From Turneriella sp942492915 (GTDB lineage Bacteria; Spirochaetota; Leptospiria; Turneriellales; Turneriellaceae): a DNA stretch of 64,000 bases. The position numbers were made by a program, and so were the translations under genes. This document shows positions 38,202 through 47,658 of this stretch, in pieces. The stretch lies in the NCBI GenBank assembly GCA_942492915.1, contig OW818662.1:1798001-1862000 (forward strand), written 5' to 3'. Each line of letters starts with the position of its first letter. Positions within the stretch are counted from its first letter, which is position 1. Below the pieces are notes generated by a model that was not told the origin of the DNA, ran no database searches, and saw nothing but the letters and a program-made list of their open reading frames with translations.

Positions 38202-39236
38202 TTAATCTGCCAACCTCGACTCGACCCCTGTAACCTGCCACAAGGTGTCGCGCTTCGTCAAATAGTATGTCGTCAGGTACTCACGTTCGAAGCCTTCGAC
38301 GTCGCGCCTCGCCCTCACCCGTACCTGCGCCGTATCTGCACCTTCACGGCTTTCGCCGCCCAGCACACGAAAGCGAATCAGCTTATGGTAGCCGCGTCCG
38401 CTAAGGTATTTGCGAAATTCCGAGAGCGCATTGGTCTGCTGTTCGGTCGATTCTTGCGCATAGAGGCGCATAAATTCGGGATAATCGCGCACGATGTCCC
38501 GCAGCGAGATATACTTGAAGTACTGCGACCAGTTCTTTGTGTACTCTGCAGACAACATAAGATACACAATTTCACGCGCACTGACCCTTAAAGTATCGGT
38601 TGCAGCATCGTTGAGGTTGCCCTGCTCTTTGGGTACTTCACGCGTTTGGTCGTAAATGAGATTCAACGAACTCGAAGAAGCCAGAAAATAGCGTTCAGCC
38701 TGAACCGGATTCGGATAGAAATGCGCGGTGACGTGCAGGTCCCTGACCTTTTCTGAAAATGCGTCCCATTCGACAAAGTCGGCCAGGCGTATACGTTTCT
38801 CATATTTTTCGCCCGATTGCAATATCAGTTTTCGCATCGGATACATTTCGCCGCTGTATCTCGTATGGTGTGGATCGCGATAATCCCCAGGGCCTTTGTA
38901 ATACATTTCTTCTTTAACGTTGAGTGACCGACCGTCTGCGTCACGGGCAATAATAGTGAAGTTTTTCAGCGGATTTTCGTGCAAATAGACGGTTACGGGG
39001 TATGCGCCCTCATTCACCAACGAGGCCTGAAAAAGCACTTCGTCATTGCGTGCAAAACGCAGGCGTGGCGCGGTGACATAGAGTCTTAAACCACTTGCAC
39101 TGAAATTTTCGGTTGCGTTTCCATGGTGGTCGACCTTGTTATTACGCCACGAAGCGCCGCTGACAGAAGTCATTATGGCGGCCAGACACAGCAATACGTT
39201 AAAAACCACCCGTGGCATGATTTGTATATCGGTCAT
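38202..39236 (-). CDS. Exported protein of unknown function
   Basis: 344 residues from ATG 39236 (MTDIQIMPRVVFNVLLCLAA); a much longer frame exists but that part overlaps the divergent gene and looks random. A signal peptide is followed by an Ig-like beta domain (about 45-170: RLRFARNDEVLFQASLVNEG and VTVYLHENPLKNFTI), which resembles intracellular proteinase inhibitor or fibronectin-like folds. The C-terminal half is helical (SAREIVYLMLSAEYTKNWSQ) and ends in a SnoaL/NTF2-like strand set (YLTTYYLTKRDTLWQVTGVE). I do not recognise a function. The fliM gene follows at 59 bases. Confidence 0.75.
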   Translation of the reverse strand: MTDIQIMPRVVFNVLLCLAAIMTSVSGASWRNNKVDHHGNATENFSASGLRLYVTAPRLRFARNDEVLFQASLVNEGAYPVTVYLHENPLKNFTIIARDADGRSLNVKEEMYYKGPGDYRDPHHTRYSGEMYPMRKLILQSGEKYEKRIRLADFVEWDAFSEKVRDLHVTAHFYPNPVQAERYFLASSSSLNLIYDQTREVPKEQGNLNDAATDTLRVSAREIVYLMLSAEYTKNWSQYFKYISLRDIVRDYPEFMRLYAQESTEQQTNALSEFRKYLSGRGYHKLIRFRVLGGESREGADTAQVRVRARRDVEGFEREYLTTYYLTKRDTLWQVTGVESRLAD

Positions 39237-39351
39237 AATATGTCTCTTTTTTAGGTGATTTTCTGGTGTACGTAGCCGGTGATAAACCAAGCTGAGCAGG
39301 TGCATTGCAGGCGGCTCGCGCGGTCTGCTGGCACGCGACGGATTACGGCAT

Positions 39352-41070
39352 ATGCGACATATCAGGGCGAAGAGCGTCTTTCCGGGCCGAATACGCGGCG
39401 TCGCAGCTGAGTTCAGGCGCGAACGCTTTGTCGCAGAAGACAGAAAAGAGGTAAATCCACGCAGCGAATACCGCACCTTCAAGAGTGCGCTCCGCTCAGC
39501 GCAATTGCAGCTGGCGGGCGAAAAGAAGATGATGCTCGATCGCCGCAAACGCAACCCTGGCGAAATTCTCGCAATCGACGACGCCATCAACGTGCTCGAA
39601 TCGCACCTGATGACTCTCGAAGACCCCTACTTTCTCGGCGAAATCAAAAACCGCATTTTCAAGACCGGGGCCACCGCAGCCGCCGCGCTGGGCGCCGTGA
39701 TCACCATGGTGTCGCGCCAGTTCAGCTTCGACAGCACCGGTGCGAGGCTCGATGGCTCGCAGCAGAACAGCCATTTTCTCAAAGACGTGAATGACATGAA
39801 GCGGCGCATCCAGTTTTTTCTGGGTATGCAGCAAGAGATGAAATTGCCAGAGGGAGTTTCGATCGTCGCTGCGCCGAAGCTTACGGTGAGCGAAGTGCTC
39901 GCACTCAAACGTGCCGGCGTGCGCGGTATCATCATCGGCGAAACCAGCGATACGGCGCACGAACTCGTGATGTTGCGGGCGATGCGAATTCCCTGCGTTT
40001 CGGTCAGCGACGCACGCTTCTTCAGATTAAAGAAACCTACTCCTGTTCTGCTCGACGCTGATATAGGCTACATTGTGCTGCATCCGAAGCGCAGCGCACG
40101 ATTCATCGAAAGCCAGACCGACGACTCGGCACAACGCTGGTCTTTAACAAGCCGCTCGCCGGGTTCTGAGACCATACAATTTTCTGGCACGCTGCACTTC
40201 ATCAATGAACTGCAGGGCACAGGCCCGCAAAAGCAGCGCGTTGGCCTGTACCGCACGGAATACCAGGTGAGCGAAGCGCGCGAACTGCCCTCTCAGCGAA
40301 TTTTGCAGAAGCAGTACGAACATATCATGCGCGATTTTTCGCAGCTCGAGGTCACCTACCGCCTGTTCGATTTTTCTGACGACAAGAATTTTCTGAACAG
40401 CGCGGCGATTGAAACGAACCGGGAACTAAGGGGTATTCGATTCTTGTTGCGCGAACCGCGAATATTGCACACGCAACTGGCGGCGCTGGTGCGTGCAGCG
40501 CGCGAGAGCAGTTCGACAGTCAATATTCTTATTCCCTATTTGTCTGAGCACCGCGAGATCACCGCAGTCAAGGCGATGCTCGCCGAACTCACCGGCCGCA
40601 AGATGGAACGGCAGGTGCGCCTCGGCGGAATGCTTGAAAACGCCGCAGGTGTACTTTCGGCGCACCGCTGGCTGGGCGATCTCGATTTTTTCTACGTCGG
40701 CACCTCTGACCTCTTGAGTTCGCTCGCCTCTGAGAGGCGCGAAAATTCAGAAGCTCTGCACCGCGCGCTGGTCGGCGACGCTTTTGCTGCGCTGGCAAAA
40801 CCGCTCAAGACTCTGGCGACCAAGAGACCGCTCACGATCTGCGGTGAAGTAGCCGGCGAGCCGTGGGCAATGGCCTACATGGCAAGCTTAGGATTCAGAA
40901 GTTTTACGGTACCGACGCACCGCATACCTATCGTCGCAAACATGGTGCAGGCGCTGAGCCGCAAAGGCCGCTCAGAGTTTGCGCGCAAGATTCTCGCTGT
41001 GCCCGATGAAGGCGAACGCGTTGATCGGGCACGTGCACTTTCGCTCGATATACTCTATGGGCAGTCCTGA
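39352..41070 (+). CDS. PTS Enzyme I-like PEP phosphotransferase
   Basis: 572 residues, the length of EI. The His-domain helices are recognisable (LESHLMTLEDPYFL and DVNDMKRRIQFFL). The active-site region is unusual: the common GGxTSH motif reads TSDTAH, so the phospho-His position is kept but the two glycines are lost. The PEP-binding barrel is conserved: GLYRTEYQ, YRLFDFSDDKNF, YVGTSDLLSS and ICGEVAGEP with the catalytic Cys. It may phosphorylate an HPr-like partner or be a regulatory paralogue. No HPr or EII gene lies nearby. The BtuF-like gene overlaps its end by 14 bases. Confidence 0.85.
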   Translation: MRHIRAKSVFPGRIRGVAAEFRRERFVAEDRKEVNPRSEYRTFKSALRSAQLQLAGEKKMMLDRRKRNPGEILAIDDAINVLESHLMTLEDPYFLGEIKNRIFKTGATAAAALGAVITMVSRQFSFDSTGARLDGSQQNSHFLKDVNDMKRRIQFFLGMQQEMKLPEGVSIVAAPKLTVSEVLALKRAGVRGIIIGETSDTAHELVMLRAMRIPCVSVSDARFFRLKKPTPVLLDADIGYIVLHPKRSARFIESQTDDSAQRWSLTSRSPGSETIQFSGTLHFINELQGTGPQKQRVGLYRTEYQVSEARELPSQRILQKQYEHIMRDFSQLEVTYRLFDFSDDKNFLNSAAIETNRELRGIRFLLREPRILHTQLAALVRAARESSSTVNILIPYLSEHREITAVKAMLAELTGRKMERQVRLGGMLENAAGVLSAHRWLGDLDFFYVGTSDLLSSLASERRENSEALHRALVGDAFAALAKPLKTLATKRPLTICGEVAGEPWAMAYMASLGFRSFTVPTHRIPIVANMVQALSRKGRSEFARKILAVPDEGERVDRARALSLDILYGQS

Positions 41071-41851
41071 GCGCATCGTCTGTCTGACCGAAGAAACCTG
41101 CGAATGGCTCTACCTTCTGGGCGAAGAGCAGCGCATTGTCGGCATCAGTGCATACAGCGTGCGCCCACAACGTGCGGCAAAAGAAAAGCCCAAAGTCAGT
41201 GCCTTCTTAACAGGGAACATCCGCAAAATCAAGGGGCTTAACCCCGACCTCGTCATCGGCTTTTCTGACATACAGGCAGACCTGACGGCGAAACTTATTA
41301 AAGAAGGATTAACCGTTCTCACGACTAATCAGCGCTCGCTCGCTGAGATTGACGCCACGCTCATGATGGTGGCTCGGATCGTGGGCAAAGAAACGATGGC
41401 AAAACAACTCATCGCTGACTGGCAACGCAAAGTCGCAGGCATTCGCCGCCTGACAGCCGGTCGCAAACGCCCGCGCGTGTTTTTTCAAGAATGGGACGAA
41501 CCCGTCATCAGCGCGATTGGCTGGGTTTCAGAGCTCATCGAAATCTGCGGCGGTGAGAATATTTTTGCACGCCACGCTGCGGCGATGGCGAAAGACCGCA
41601 TCGTCACGCTCGCTGCGGTGAAGAAGCATAACCCCGAAGTGATCATTGGGTCTTGGTGCGGTAAACCAGTGGATTTCGACTGGTTACGCACGAGGCCCGA
41701 ACTTGCAAAGGTCCCGGCAGTTGTGAACAAGAAACTCTTTGAGATTGAGTCTGCTGAGATTCTGCAGCCCGGCCCCGCGCTCTATCTCGACGGTATAAAC
41801 AGAATCTACGCCGCGATTCACGGCGAAGAACTGCCCGCAAGTTTACAATAA
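41057..41851 (+). CDS. BtuF-like cobalamin-binding domain protein without signal peptide
   Basis: 264 residues from ATG 41057, within the end of the Enzyme I-like gene. The fold is that of periplasmic substrate-binding proteins for B12 and siderophores: RIVCLTEETCEWLYLLG, RIVGISAYSVRP, KIKGLNPDLVIGFSDIQADL and GGENIFAR. The N-terminus from this start is not an export signal. A start at 40979 would add 26 residues, again with no convincing signal. It may be a cytoplasmic metal- or corrin-binding protein, as in some family members. No ABC transporter genes are adjacent. Confidence 0.8.
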   Translation: MGSPERIVCLTEETCEWLYLLGEEQRIVGISAYSVRPQRAAKEKPKVSAFLTGNIRKIKGLNPDLVIGFSDIQADLTAKLIKEGLTVLTTNQRSLAEIDATLMMVARIVGKETMAKQLIADWQRKVAGIRRLTAGRKRPRVFFQEWDEPVISAIGWVSELIEICGGENIFARHAAAMAKDRIVTLAAVKKHNPEVIIGSWCGKPVDFDWLRTRPELAKVPAVVNKKLFEIESAEILQPGPALYLDGINRIYAAIHGEELPASLQ

Positions 41852-41864
41852 AGGTGAAACAGAC

Positions 41865-42806
41865 ATGAGAGAACTCTATCCTGAAATTACGCGCGTTAAG
41901 AAATACTCACCCAAGGTGTCAGACCTGCACACGCTCTACGTCGAAGAGTGCGGCAACCCAAAAGGGATTCCTGCGCTGTTTCTGCACGGGGGCCCGGGTG
42001 CGGGTCTGTCGCCAAACCACCGTCGGTTTTTTAATCCTGAAAAATACCGTATCATCTTATTCGACCAAAGGGGTGCGGGCAAGAGCCGCCCCTACGCCGA
42101 ACTGAGGGAGAATACCATTTGGGATCTCATCGCCGACATCGAGGCGATACGTACGAAGCTGAAGGTCTCGAAATGGCTGGTGTTCGGCGGCTCATGGGGC
42201 AGTACGCTCGCGCTCGCATACGCGATCAGCCACCCCGAGCGCATTCTGCACCTGATTGTGCGTGGCATTTTTCTCTGCCGGCACGAAGAAATTCTCTGGT
42301 TCTACCAATACGGCGCGCACCAGATTTTTCCCGACTTCTGGAAAGACTATGTGAAGGTGATTCCCGAAAACGAACGCCACGACATGCTCTCGGCGTTCTA
42401 TCGCCGGCTCACTTCGCCCGACAAAAAAGTGCGCCTCGAAGCCGCGCGCGCATGGAGCCAGTGGGAGGGTGCGACAATTTGCCTTGAGCCCAGCAAGGCC
42501 ATGCACCACGAATTCGGCGAAATCGCCGTCTCGCTCGCACGCATCGAATGCCACTACTTCATGCACAACTGCTTTTTTCCCGAAGACAACTACCTGCTGA
42601 ACCACGCGCACAAACTGCAGAACATCTCGGCTGAAATCATTCACGGGCGTTACGACATCGTCTGCCCGGTCAAGAACGCATTCGACCTGAAAGAGAAGAT
42701 GCCGCGCGCGCGCCTGACGATTGTACCGGCGTCGGGCCACGCCGCGTTCGAGCCGGGCATACGCTCGGCGCTCATCGAGGCGACGGATAGGTATAAGAAG
42801 AAATAG
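41865..42806 (+). CDS. pip: Proline iminopeptidase (S33 alpha/beta hydrolase)
   Basis: 313 residues, the usual length. The enzyme removes an N-terminal proline from peptides. Motifs: HGGPGAGLSP (oxyanion hole), FDQRGAGKSRPYAE, the nucleophile elbow GGSWGSTLAL, the acid DIVCP (HGRYDIVCP) and the base His in ASGHAAFEPG. The family-typical cap helix region lies between about 140 and 240. It starts 14 bases after the BtuF-like gene and probably shares its transcript. Confidence 0.93.
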   Translation: MRELYPEITRVKKYSPKVSDLHTLYVEECGNPKGIPALFLHGGPGAGLSPNHRRFFNPEKYRIILFDQRGAGKSRPYAELRENTIWDLIADIEAIRTKLKVSKWLVFGGSWGSTLALAYAISHPERILHLIVRGIFLCRHEEILWFYQYGAHQIFPDFWKDYVKVIPENERHDMLSAFYRRLTSPDKKVRLEAARAWSQWEGATICLEPSKAMHHEFGEIAVSLARIECHYFMHNCFFPEDNYLLNHAHKLQNISAEIIHGRYDIVCPVKNAFDLKEKMPRARLTIVPASGHAAFEPGIRSALIEATDRYKKK

Positions 42807-42876
42807 AAATGCGGCTCGACCGGCAGCAGACCCCCATACAGCGTGACGCGCTGAATCGCCATGGTAAATCTACCCC

Positions 42877-43746
42877 ATGTATTTTCAGGACATCATTGCC
42901 ACTTTGAACAAATACTGGGCCGACCAGGGCTGCGTCATCGCGCAGGGCATCGACATGGAAGTCGGCGCCGGTACGTTTAACCCGCACACGTTCTTGCGTG
43001 TGCTTGGTCCGAGGCCCTGGCGTGTGGCGTATGTCGAGCCGTCTCGAAGACCAACCGACGGCCGCTACGGGGAAAATCCTAATCGCGGGCAACACTATTA
43101 CCAGTATCAGGTGATCATGAAACCTTCCCCTGCCGATGCGCAAGATGTGTATCTGGGTAGCCTGCGGGCGCTCGGGTTTAAACTCGAAGAGCACGACATT
43201 CGTTTTGTGCAAGACGACTGGGAATCACCGACGCTCGGCGCTTCGGGTTTGGGCTGGGAGGTTTGGCTGAACGGCATGGAAGTCACGCAGTTCACCTACT
43301 TTCAGCAGTGCGGTTCGCTGCCGCTTTCACCCGTGTCGGTCGAATATACCTATGGTCTCGAGCGCCTCGCGATGTACCTGCAGGGTGTCGAAACGATCTA
43401 CGACATCAGCTGGAACAAAGACATGAAATACGGCGAGATTCACAAACAGACAGAATGGGAATACTCACATTATAACTTTGAGCTCGCCGACACGGCCAGA
43501 CTCTTCAAATGGTTCGACGAATACGAAGCCGAGGCGAAAGCGATTCTCGCCTGGGAAAAAGAACCTTTGGTGTTTCCCGCATATGACTATATGCTGAAAT
43601 GCTCGCACACGTTTAACCTGCTGCACGCGCGCGGCGCGGTCTCGCCGACCGAAAGGCAAACGTATATCGCACGTGTACGCCACATGGCGCAGCGCATCGC
43701 CGAACGTTATGTCGCGATTCAGGAAAAACAGGCAGGGGCAAAGTAA
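42877..43746 (+). CDS. glyQ: Glycyl-tRNA synthetase, alpha subunit
   Basis: 289 residues, standard length. It is the class II catalytic subunit of the alpha2beta2 bacterial type: MYFQDIIATLNKYWADQGC, QGIDMEVGAGTFNPHTFLR, VEPSRRPTDGRYGENPNRG, FVQDDWESPTLGASGLGWE, and motif 3 in SVEYTYGLERLAMYLQG. The beta subunit gene glyS, normally next to it, is not adjacent and not in this window. The next gene, an antiporter, starts 22 bases on. Confidence 0.97.
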   Translation: MYFQDIIATLNKYWADQGCVIAQGIDMEVGAGTFNPHTFLRVLGPRPWRVAYVEPSRRPTDGRYGENPNRGQHYYQYQVIMKPSPADAQDVYLGSLRALGFKLEEHDIRFVQDDWESPTLGASGLGWEVWLNGMEVTQFTYFQQCGSLPLSPVSVEYTYGLERLAMYLQGVETIYDISWNKDMKYGEIHKQTEWEYSHYNFELADTARLFKWFDEYEAEAKAILAWEKEPLVFPAYDYMLKCSHTFNLLHARGAVSPTERQTYIARVRHMAQRIAERYVAIQEKQAGAK

Positions 43747-43767
43747 AGCACAGCCAAGGCTGAACAG

Positions 43768-45789
43768 ATGCCCGAACCTTTTCTGCTGACAGTCTACTCA
43801 TTTCTCTTCATTGTCTCAGGGGGATTTCTCGCGATCTCACTCGCCCGCCTCACCCGCGTGCACCCGGCCTACTTCTTTCTGCTCTTTGGCGGCGTGCTCG
43901 CCGTGGCGCTGCGGTTCGTCTTGCCTCAACGCAGCCTGCTGACCGAATTGGCCGAGCTGGGCGCAATTTTTGTCATTTTTCTCGCGGCGCTCGAAACCGA
44001 ATGGGATGCGCGTTTCAGTTGGCGCACCACAGATCTTTTTACAGCGCTGCTTTTGCAGGCGGCAATCGCCGTCCCGATTACGCTCATGCTCAGATTCTGG
44101 CTCACGCTTGATACCGGCGCGGCAATTTTCGGGGGCTTGCTTGCGGCAGTTCACTCGCCCGAGCGCAGACGTGCGGTTGTCGGCGATTCATTTCGCCATA
44201 ACGTGATCGCGGGCGAGGCAGGCTTCTTTGGTTTTGTATCTGAGATCACGCTGCTGATCGCGCTCGGCCTGTTGGGGGCATATGCGCAGCGCGAGACACT
44301 CACCGCCGATCTGTTGCAGGTGGCTGTCGGCATTTTACTCATATTGATACTTCTGATCACGTTTGTGCCGCAGGCTCTGCGGCTGCTGCTACGCCGGGTC
44401 AGCGAAGAGTCGTATGCGCTCTTCTACCTGATGCTCGCGCTGTTTGTCGCGGTGACGCTCGTCGTGCGCAAAGCCGGCATAGAACCTTTGGTTGGCGCGT
44501 ACGCGGCCGGGTTCGTTATGGCGCGTTTCGTCACCGAAGGTTCGAAAGTCAAAGAACGCCTGAGATTTACGGGGCATAGTCTGCTGGTGCCTTCATTCTA
44601 TATAATGTTCGGGCTTACCGTTGCGCTAACGGGAAGTATGACTGCGCAGAATTTCTTCTTCGCCGGCGCGTTGCTACTGATCACATTCATAATGCGCACA
44701 GCGTCTTTTTTCGCACTGAAACAGGGAAGGTCTGAGCGGGCCGTGAGTCTCGTTCAACTGATGCGAAAAAATCCGTTGGTACTGGTGCTGCTCTACATCG
44801 CGACCGCGCGCGGAGTCTTTCCGGTAACCGCGCTGCACCCGGTCTTGCTCTATCTGATTGCCAATGAACTTTGTGTCGTGTTGCTTGCGCTGCGCGCCCC
44901 TGAAGGCGACGGACAAACCGCACCACAGGCACCCGAATCAAGAGTGCTACTGCCGGTCAGTAACCCTGAAACAATGCTGCCGCTCATGAATCTCGCATCT
45001 CATCTGGGATCATCGGGCCGGGCCCCCCGCATTCATCCACTGAATGTAGTGGCCGATTTACCCGGGGCAGAGGCAAAAATTCGCGCGGTGGAGATGCAGT
45101 TTAATGAAATTATTCCGCTGTATGCAGCGCGAGACCAGACCGTGCAACTTTCGACACGCATTGACAACGATCGTATCCGGGCTGTTGCGCGCGCTTCGCG
45201 CGAACTGATCGCAGACCGAATATTGCTCGGGCTGGGAGTGATTCCGACTTTGCAGAGGCCACAGGGTTATTCATTTCTCGAGTCACTCACGCAAGAAGCG
45301 CTGCAGACGACAATTCTCGCTGCACACCTGCAAAGCGACCTCGCGCTCACCAGCACGGTGAACGTCATTGTCGCGAAGGCGACGTTGCTTGAGACCATAG
45401 ACACGTGGCTGCCGCTCGTAACAGAACTCTCGCGCCGGCTCAGAGCTGAAGCGGTATTTTTTTCAGACCCGGTAGTGCTCGCTGAAATTGACCAGATCTT
45501 GAAGGCAGAGCGGGTCAAAGTTTCGTATTCATTGCGCACCGGCCAGATTCATGCGGGCCTTGATCTCGTGACGCTCGATGCAAGCCCCAATGCGTTCTCT
45601 GTAGCCGTACTCGAAAGAAGCCATCTGCACCCGAACGAAAAGATTCACGCGCGCCTGCCCGAAATGATGCTGCGCGCGTTTGCCGACCGCAATTTTATGT
45701 TAGTCTACCCAGCCTGCGGCTCTGGTGCATTGACACAGAGCCGGCGTTCAAGCTGGAAAAAATTCAAGCGATTTCTGGGCTTTCGCTGA
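43768..45789 (+). CDS. CPA2-type cation:proton antiporter with cytoplasmic C-terminal domain
   Basis: 673 residues. The first 390 form about 12 membrane helices of a monovalent cation:proton antiporter (FIVSGGFLAISLARLTRVHP, LIFVIFLAALETEW-like segment, GLLAAVHSPERR, GEAGFFGFVSEI). The last 280 residues are soluble and resemble two universal-stress-like domains (VLLPVSNPETMLPLMNLAS and ADRILLGLGVIP). Usual function is pH or cation homeostasis at the inner membrane. The classic TSPT/SDD core residues are altered (HSPE, VSEI), so ion specificity and even transport are uncertain. Confidence 0.78.
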   Translation: MPEPFLLTVYSFLFIVSGGFLAISLARLTRVHPAYFFLLFGGVLAVALRFVLPQRSLLTELAELGAIFVIFLAALETEWDARFSWRTTDLFTALLLQAAIAVPITLMLRFWLTLDTGAAIFGGLLAAVHSPERRRAVVGDSFRHNVIAGEAGFFGFVSEITLLIALGLLGAYAQRETLTADLLQVAVGILLILILLITFVPQALRLLLRRVSEESYALFYLMLALFVAVTLVVRKAGIEPLVGAYAAGFVMARFVTEGSKVKERLRFTGHSLLVPSFYIMFGLTVALTGSMTAQNFFFAGALLLITFIMRTASFFALKQGRSERAVSLVQLMRKNPLVLVLLYIATARGVFPVTALHPVLLYLIANELCVVLLALRAPEGDGQTAPQAPESRVLLPVSNPETMLPLMNLASHLGSSGRAPRIHPLNVVADLPGAEAKIRAVEMQFNEIIPLYAARDQTVQLSTRIDNDRIRAVARASRELIADRILLGLGVIPTLQRPQGYSFLESLTQEALQTTILAAHLQSDLALTSTVNVIVAKATLLETIDTWLPLVTELSRRLRAEAVFFSDPVVLAEIDQILKAERVKVSYSLRTGQIHAGLDLVTLDASPNAFSVAVLERSHLHPNEKIHARLPEMMLRAFADRNFMLVYPACGSGALTQSRRSSWKKFKRFLGFR

Positions 45790-45840
45790 CGCGAAAGACC
45801 TTGTCGGCGGCGCTTAGCAGTTTCCTTTATCAGGGACCTG

Positions 45841-46608
45841 TTAGAACCGTGCGCCGAAGGCAACGCCGGCGGCAAAACCGCGTTCATCGTCGAGTGCGTC
45901 TGTCATCTTGACTGTGAGGTCAAATTTCATCGCCCCCATATGCTTAAGAATCGGAATGCGAAAGCCGGTATTAAATGCGCCACGCGCCACGGCAGCGGTT
46001 GGCGCATTGCGATACAGAAAGTCATAATTCGCAATTTCGTTCAGCCAGCGCACATACCCATTAAACACGCTCGGGAGAAAGTTCAGATCGAACCCCATGG
46101 AAAAATCGAGGTCGCCGCTGCGTGTGAAATCACCGAAAGTTTTTCCAAGAACAACAGAAGTATCTGCTTCCATGCCAAAAAACTGAGCTTCGTACGTGGC
46201 CGCCAGGTAAATTTGCCCGGCAGTCGTGGACGGTGAAGAGTTGAGATTCTGGTAAGAACCGCCAACCGCCATCGCCGAGTTTCCGCGGCCCGACCAGGGT
46301 GAAAAACGCAATTTGCTGTGCAGCATGAAGTCATTGTTGTTGGTCCCTTCGGCAGCGTTAAATGCGCCGCCGATTTCCCAGCGGTCGAAAAGCGCAAAAT
46401 TAATTTGCGGCATGTGGTACGTGCGTCCGTTGTTGAAATACGTGTAACCGGTTGTGAAGGCGGCATTGTTCGAATTGCCTTCCCAAACAATACGCGCTGT
46501 CGGCGTCGCGATGAGGCCCGTTTGCCCCGCGACGTTGGTCGAAGTGTATGCAGCAAGCGGCAGGCAGGCGACCACCAAAACTGCAGCTATTTTGATTATT
46601 TTTATCAT
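45841..46608 (-). CDS. Probable outer-membrane beta-barrel protein
   Basis: 255 residues from ATG 46608, which starts the signal peptide MIKIIKIAAVLVVACLPLAA; the frame extends to 46647 but that part has no signal character. The mature protein is rich in alternating hydrophobic strands and ends in Phe (VAFGARF), as expected for a barrel. Segments such as GQTGLIATPTARIVWEGN and GYTYFNNGRTYHMPQINFAL resemble YjbH-type barrels. The function is unknown. It has its own promoter by position. Confidence 0.72.
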   Translation of the reverse strand: MIKIIKIAAVLVVACLPLAAYTSTNVAGQTGLIATPTARIVWEGNSNNAAFTTGYTYFNNGRTYHMPQINFALFDRWEIGGAFNAAEGTNNNDFMLHSKLRFSPWSGRGNSAMAVGGSYQNLNSSPSTTAGQIYLAATYEAQFFGMEADTSVVLGKTFGDFTRSGDLDFSMGFDLNFLPSVFNGYVRWLNEIANYDFLYRNAPTAAVARGAFNTGFRIPILKHMGAMKFDLTVKMTDALDDERGFAAGVAFGARF

Positions 46609-46702
46609 AGGCGAGAATGTAACATAATCGCACAGATACGTCAACAAGAAGAGAGAACAAAAGGGAACAAGCCCGCAAAGCGGCGGTAGCAGAACCGCTG
46701 CG

Positions 46703-47599
46703 TCAGCGGATGATCATCGTACCGACACCGGTATCGGTAAAAATTTCGAGCAACAGTGCGTGCGGTACGCGGCCGTCAATGATATGCGCAGCATTTACCT
46801 GATTTTCAACGGCTGCGACCGCGCACTCGGTCTTGGGTATCATGCCGCCAGAGATCACACCCTCGCTCTTAAGTCGGCGCACATCTGCCGGAGTCAGGCG
46901 CGTCAGGGTTTTGCCTTCATGCATGACACCCGATGTATCGGTAAGCAGCAAAAGTTTTTCTGCGACCAGCGCCGAAGCAATTGCCCCGGCCATCGTGTCT
47001 GCGTTGACATTCAGCGAATTGCCGTCTGCATCGAAAGCGACCGGAGCTATAACGGGTATGAATCCACCTTGTTTGAGCGTGGTAAGCACCTCGATGTTGA
47101 CACCTTCGGGTTTCACTGCGCCGACCCGGCCCAGATCGATCTGCACCTTCTGGCCGGCTTCGGTTTTATCCAAAGTATGCCTTTCTGCGAGCGCAAGGCT
47201 GCCATCGCGACCAGAAATACCGACAGCCTTGCCGCCTGCGCGGGCAATCTGCGCGACAATCTTCTTGTTCACGTCACCCGAGAGCACCATCTCAACCGCT
47301 TCCATTTCAGCGTCACCGGTAATGCGGTGCCCATCGACGAATTCCGATTTCACTCCGAGCCGACCCAGCAGGCTGTTGATTTGCGGCCCGCCCCCGTGCA
47401 CAATCACCGGATTAATTCCGCAGAGTTTCAGCAGCACGACGTCTTGTGCGAACTTGTCGCTGAGATCGGCCTTCTCCATCGCGTTGCCGCCGTATTTGAT
47501 GACGATCGTCTTGCCTGCGAACCGCTGTATATAGGGCAATGCCTCGAGCAGAGTGCCGATACGTTCAAGCGAATGAATATTCAATTCAGATGGTTGCAT
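46703..47599 (-). CDS. argB: Acetylglutamate kinase
   Basis: 298 residues from ATG 47599 (MQPSELNIHSLERIGTLL); nine further residues are possible upstream. ArgB phosphorylates N-acetylglutamate in arginine synthesis. Seen: GKTIVIKYGGNAM (ATP site), PVIVHGGGPQINSLLGRLG, FVDGHRITGDAEMEAVEMVL, and LTDTSGVM with SGGMIPKTECAV near the end. The N-terminal helix seen in arginine-inhibited hexameric forms is present, so feedback inhibition by arginine is likely. tatA lies upstream on the same strand. Confidence 0.95.
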   Translation of the reverse strand: MQPSELNIHSLERIGTLLEALPYIQRFAGKTIVIKYGGNAMEKADLSDKFAQDVVLLKLCGINPVIVHGGGPQINSLLGRLGVKSEFVDGHRITGDAEMEAVEMVLSGDVNKKIVAQIARAGGKAVGISGRDGSLALAERHTLDKTEAGQKVQIDLGRVGAVKPEGVNIEVLTTLKQGGFIPVIAPVAFDADGNSLNVNADTMAGAIASALVAEKLLLLTDTSGVMHEGKTLTRLTPADVRRLKSEGVISGGMIPKTECAVAAVENQVNAAHIIDGRVPHALLLEIFTDTGVGTMIIR

Positions 47600-47658
47600 G
47601 GTAAACACGGCCGCGCCAGACTGCACACGAGACCGGCGCGTGTGAAATCAAAATCCGC

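Noticed and set aside
39895..40020. Enzyme I-like protein seemed to have Asp in place of the phospho-His (TSDTA for TSHTA).
   Set aside because: Aligning backward from the conserved Ile-Pro puts the His of TAHELVMLRAMRIP at the active position. The glycines are lost but the His is present, so it is divergent and not clearly dead.
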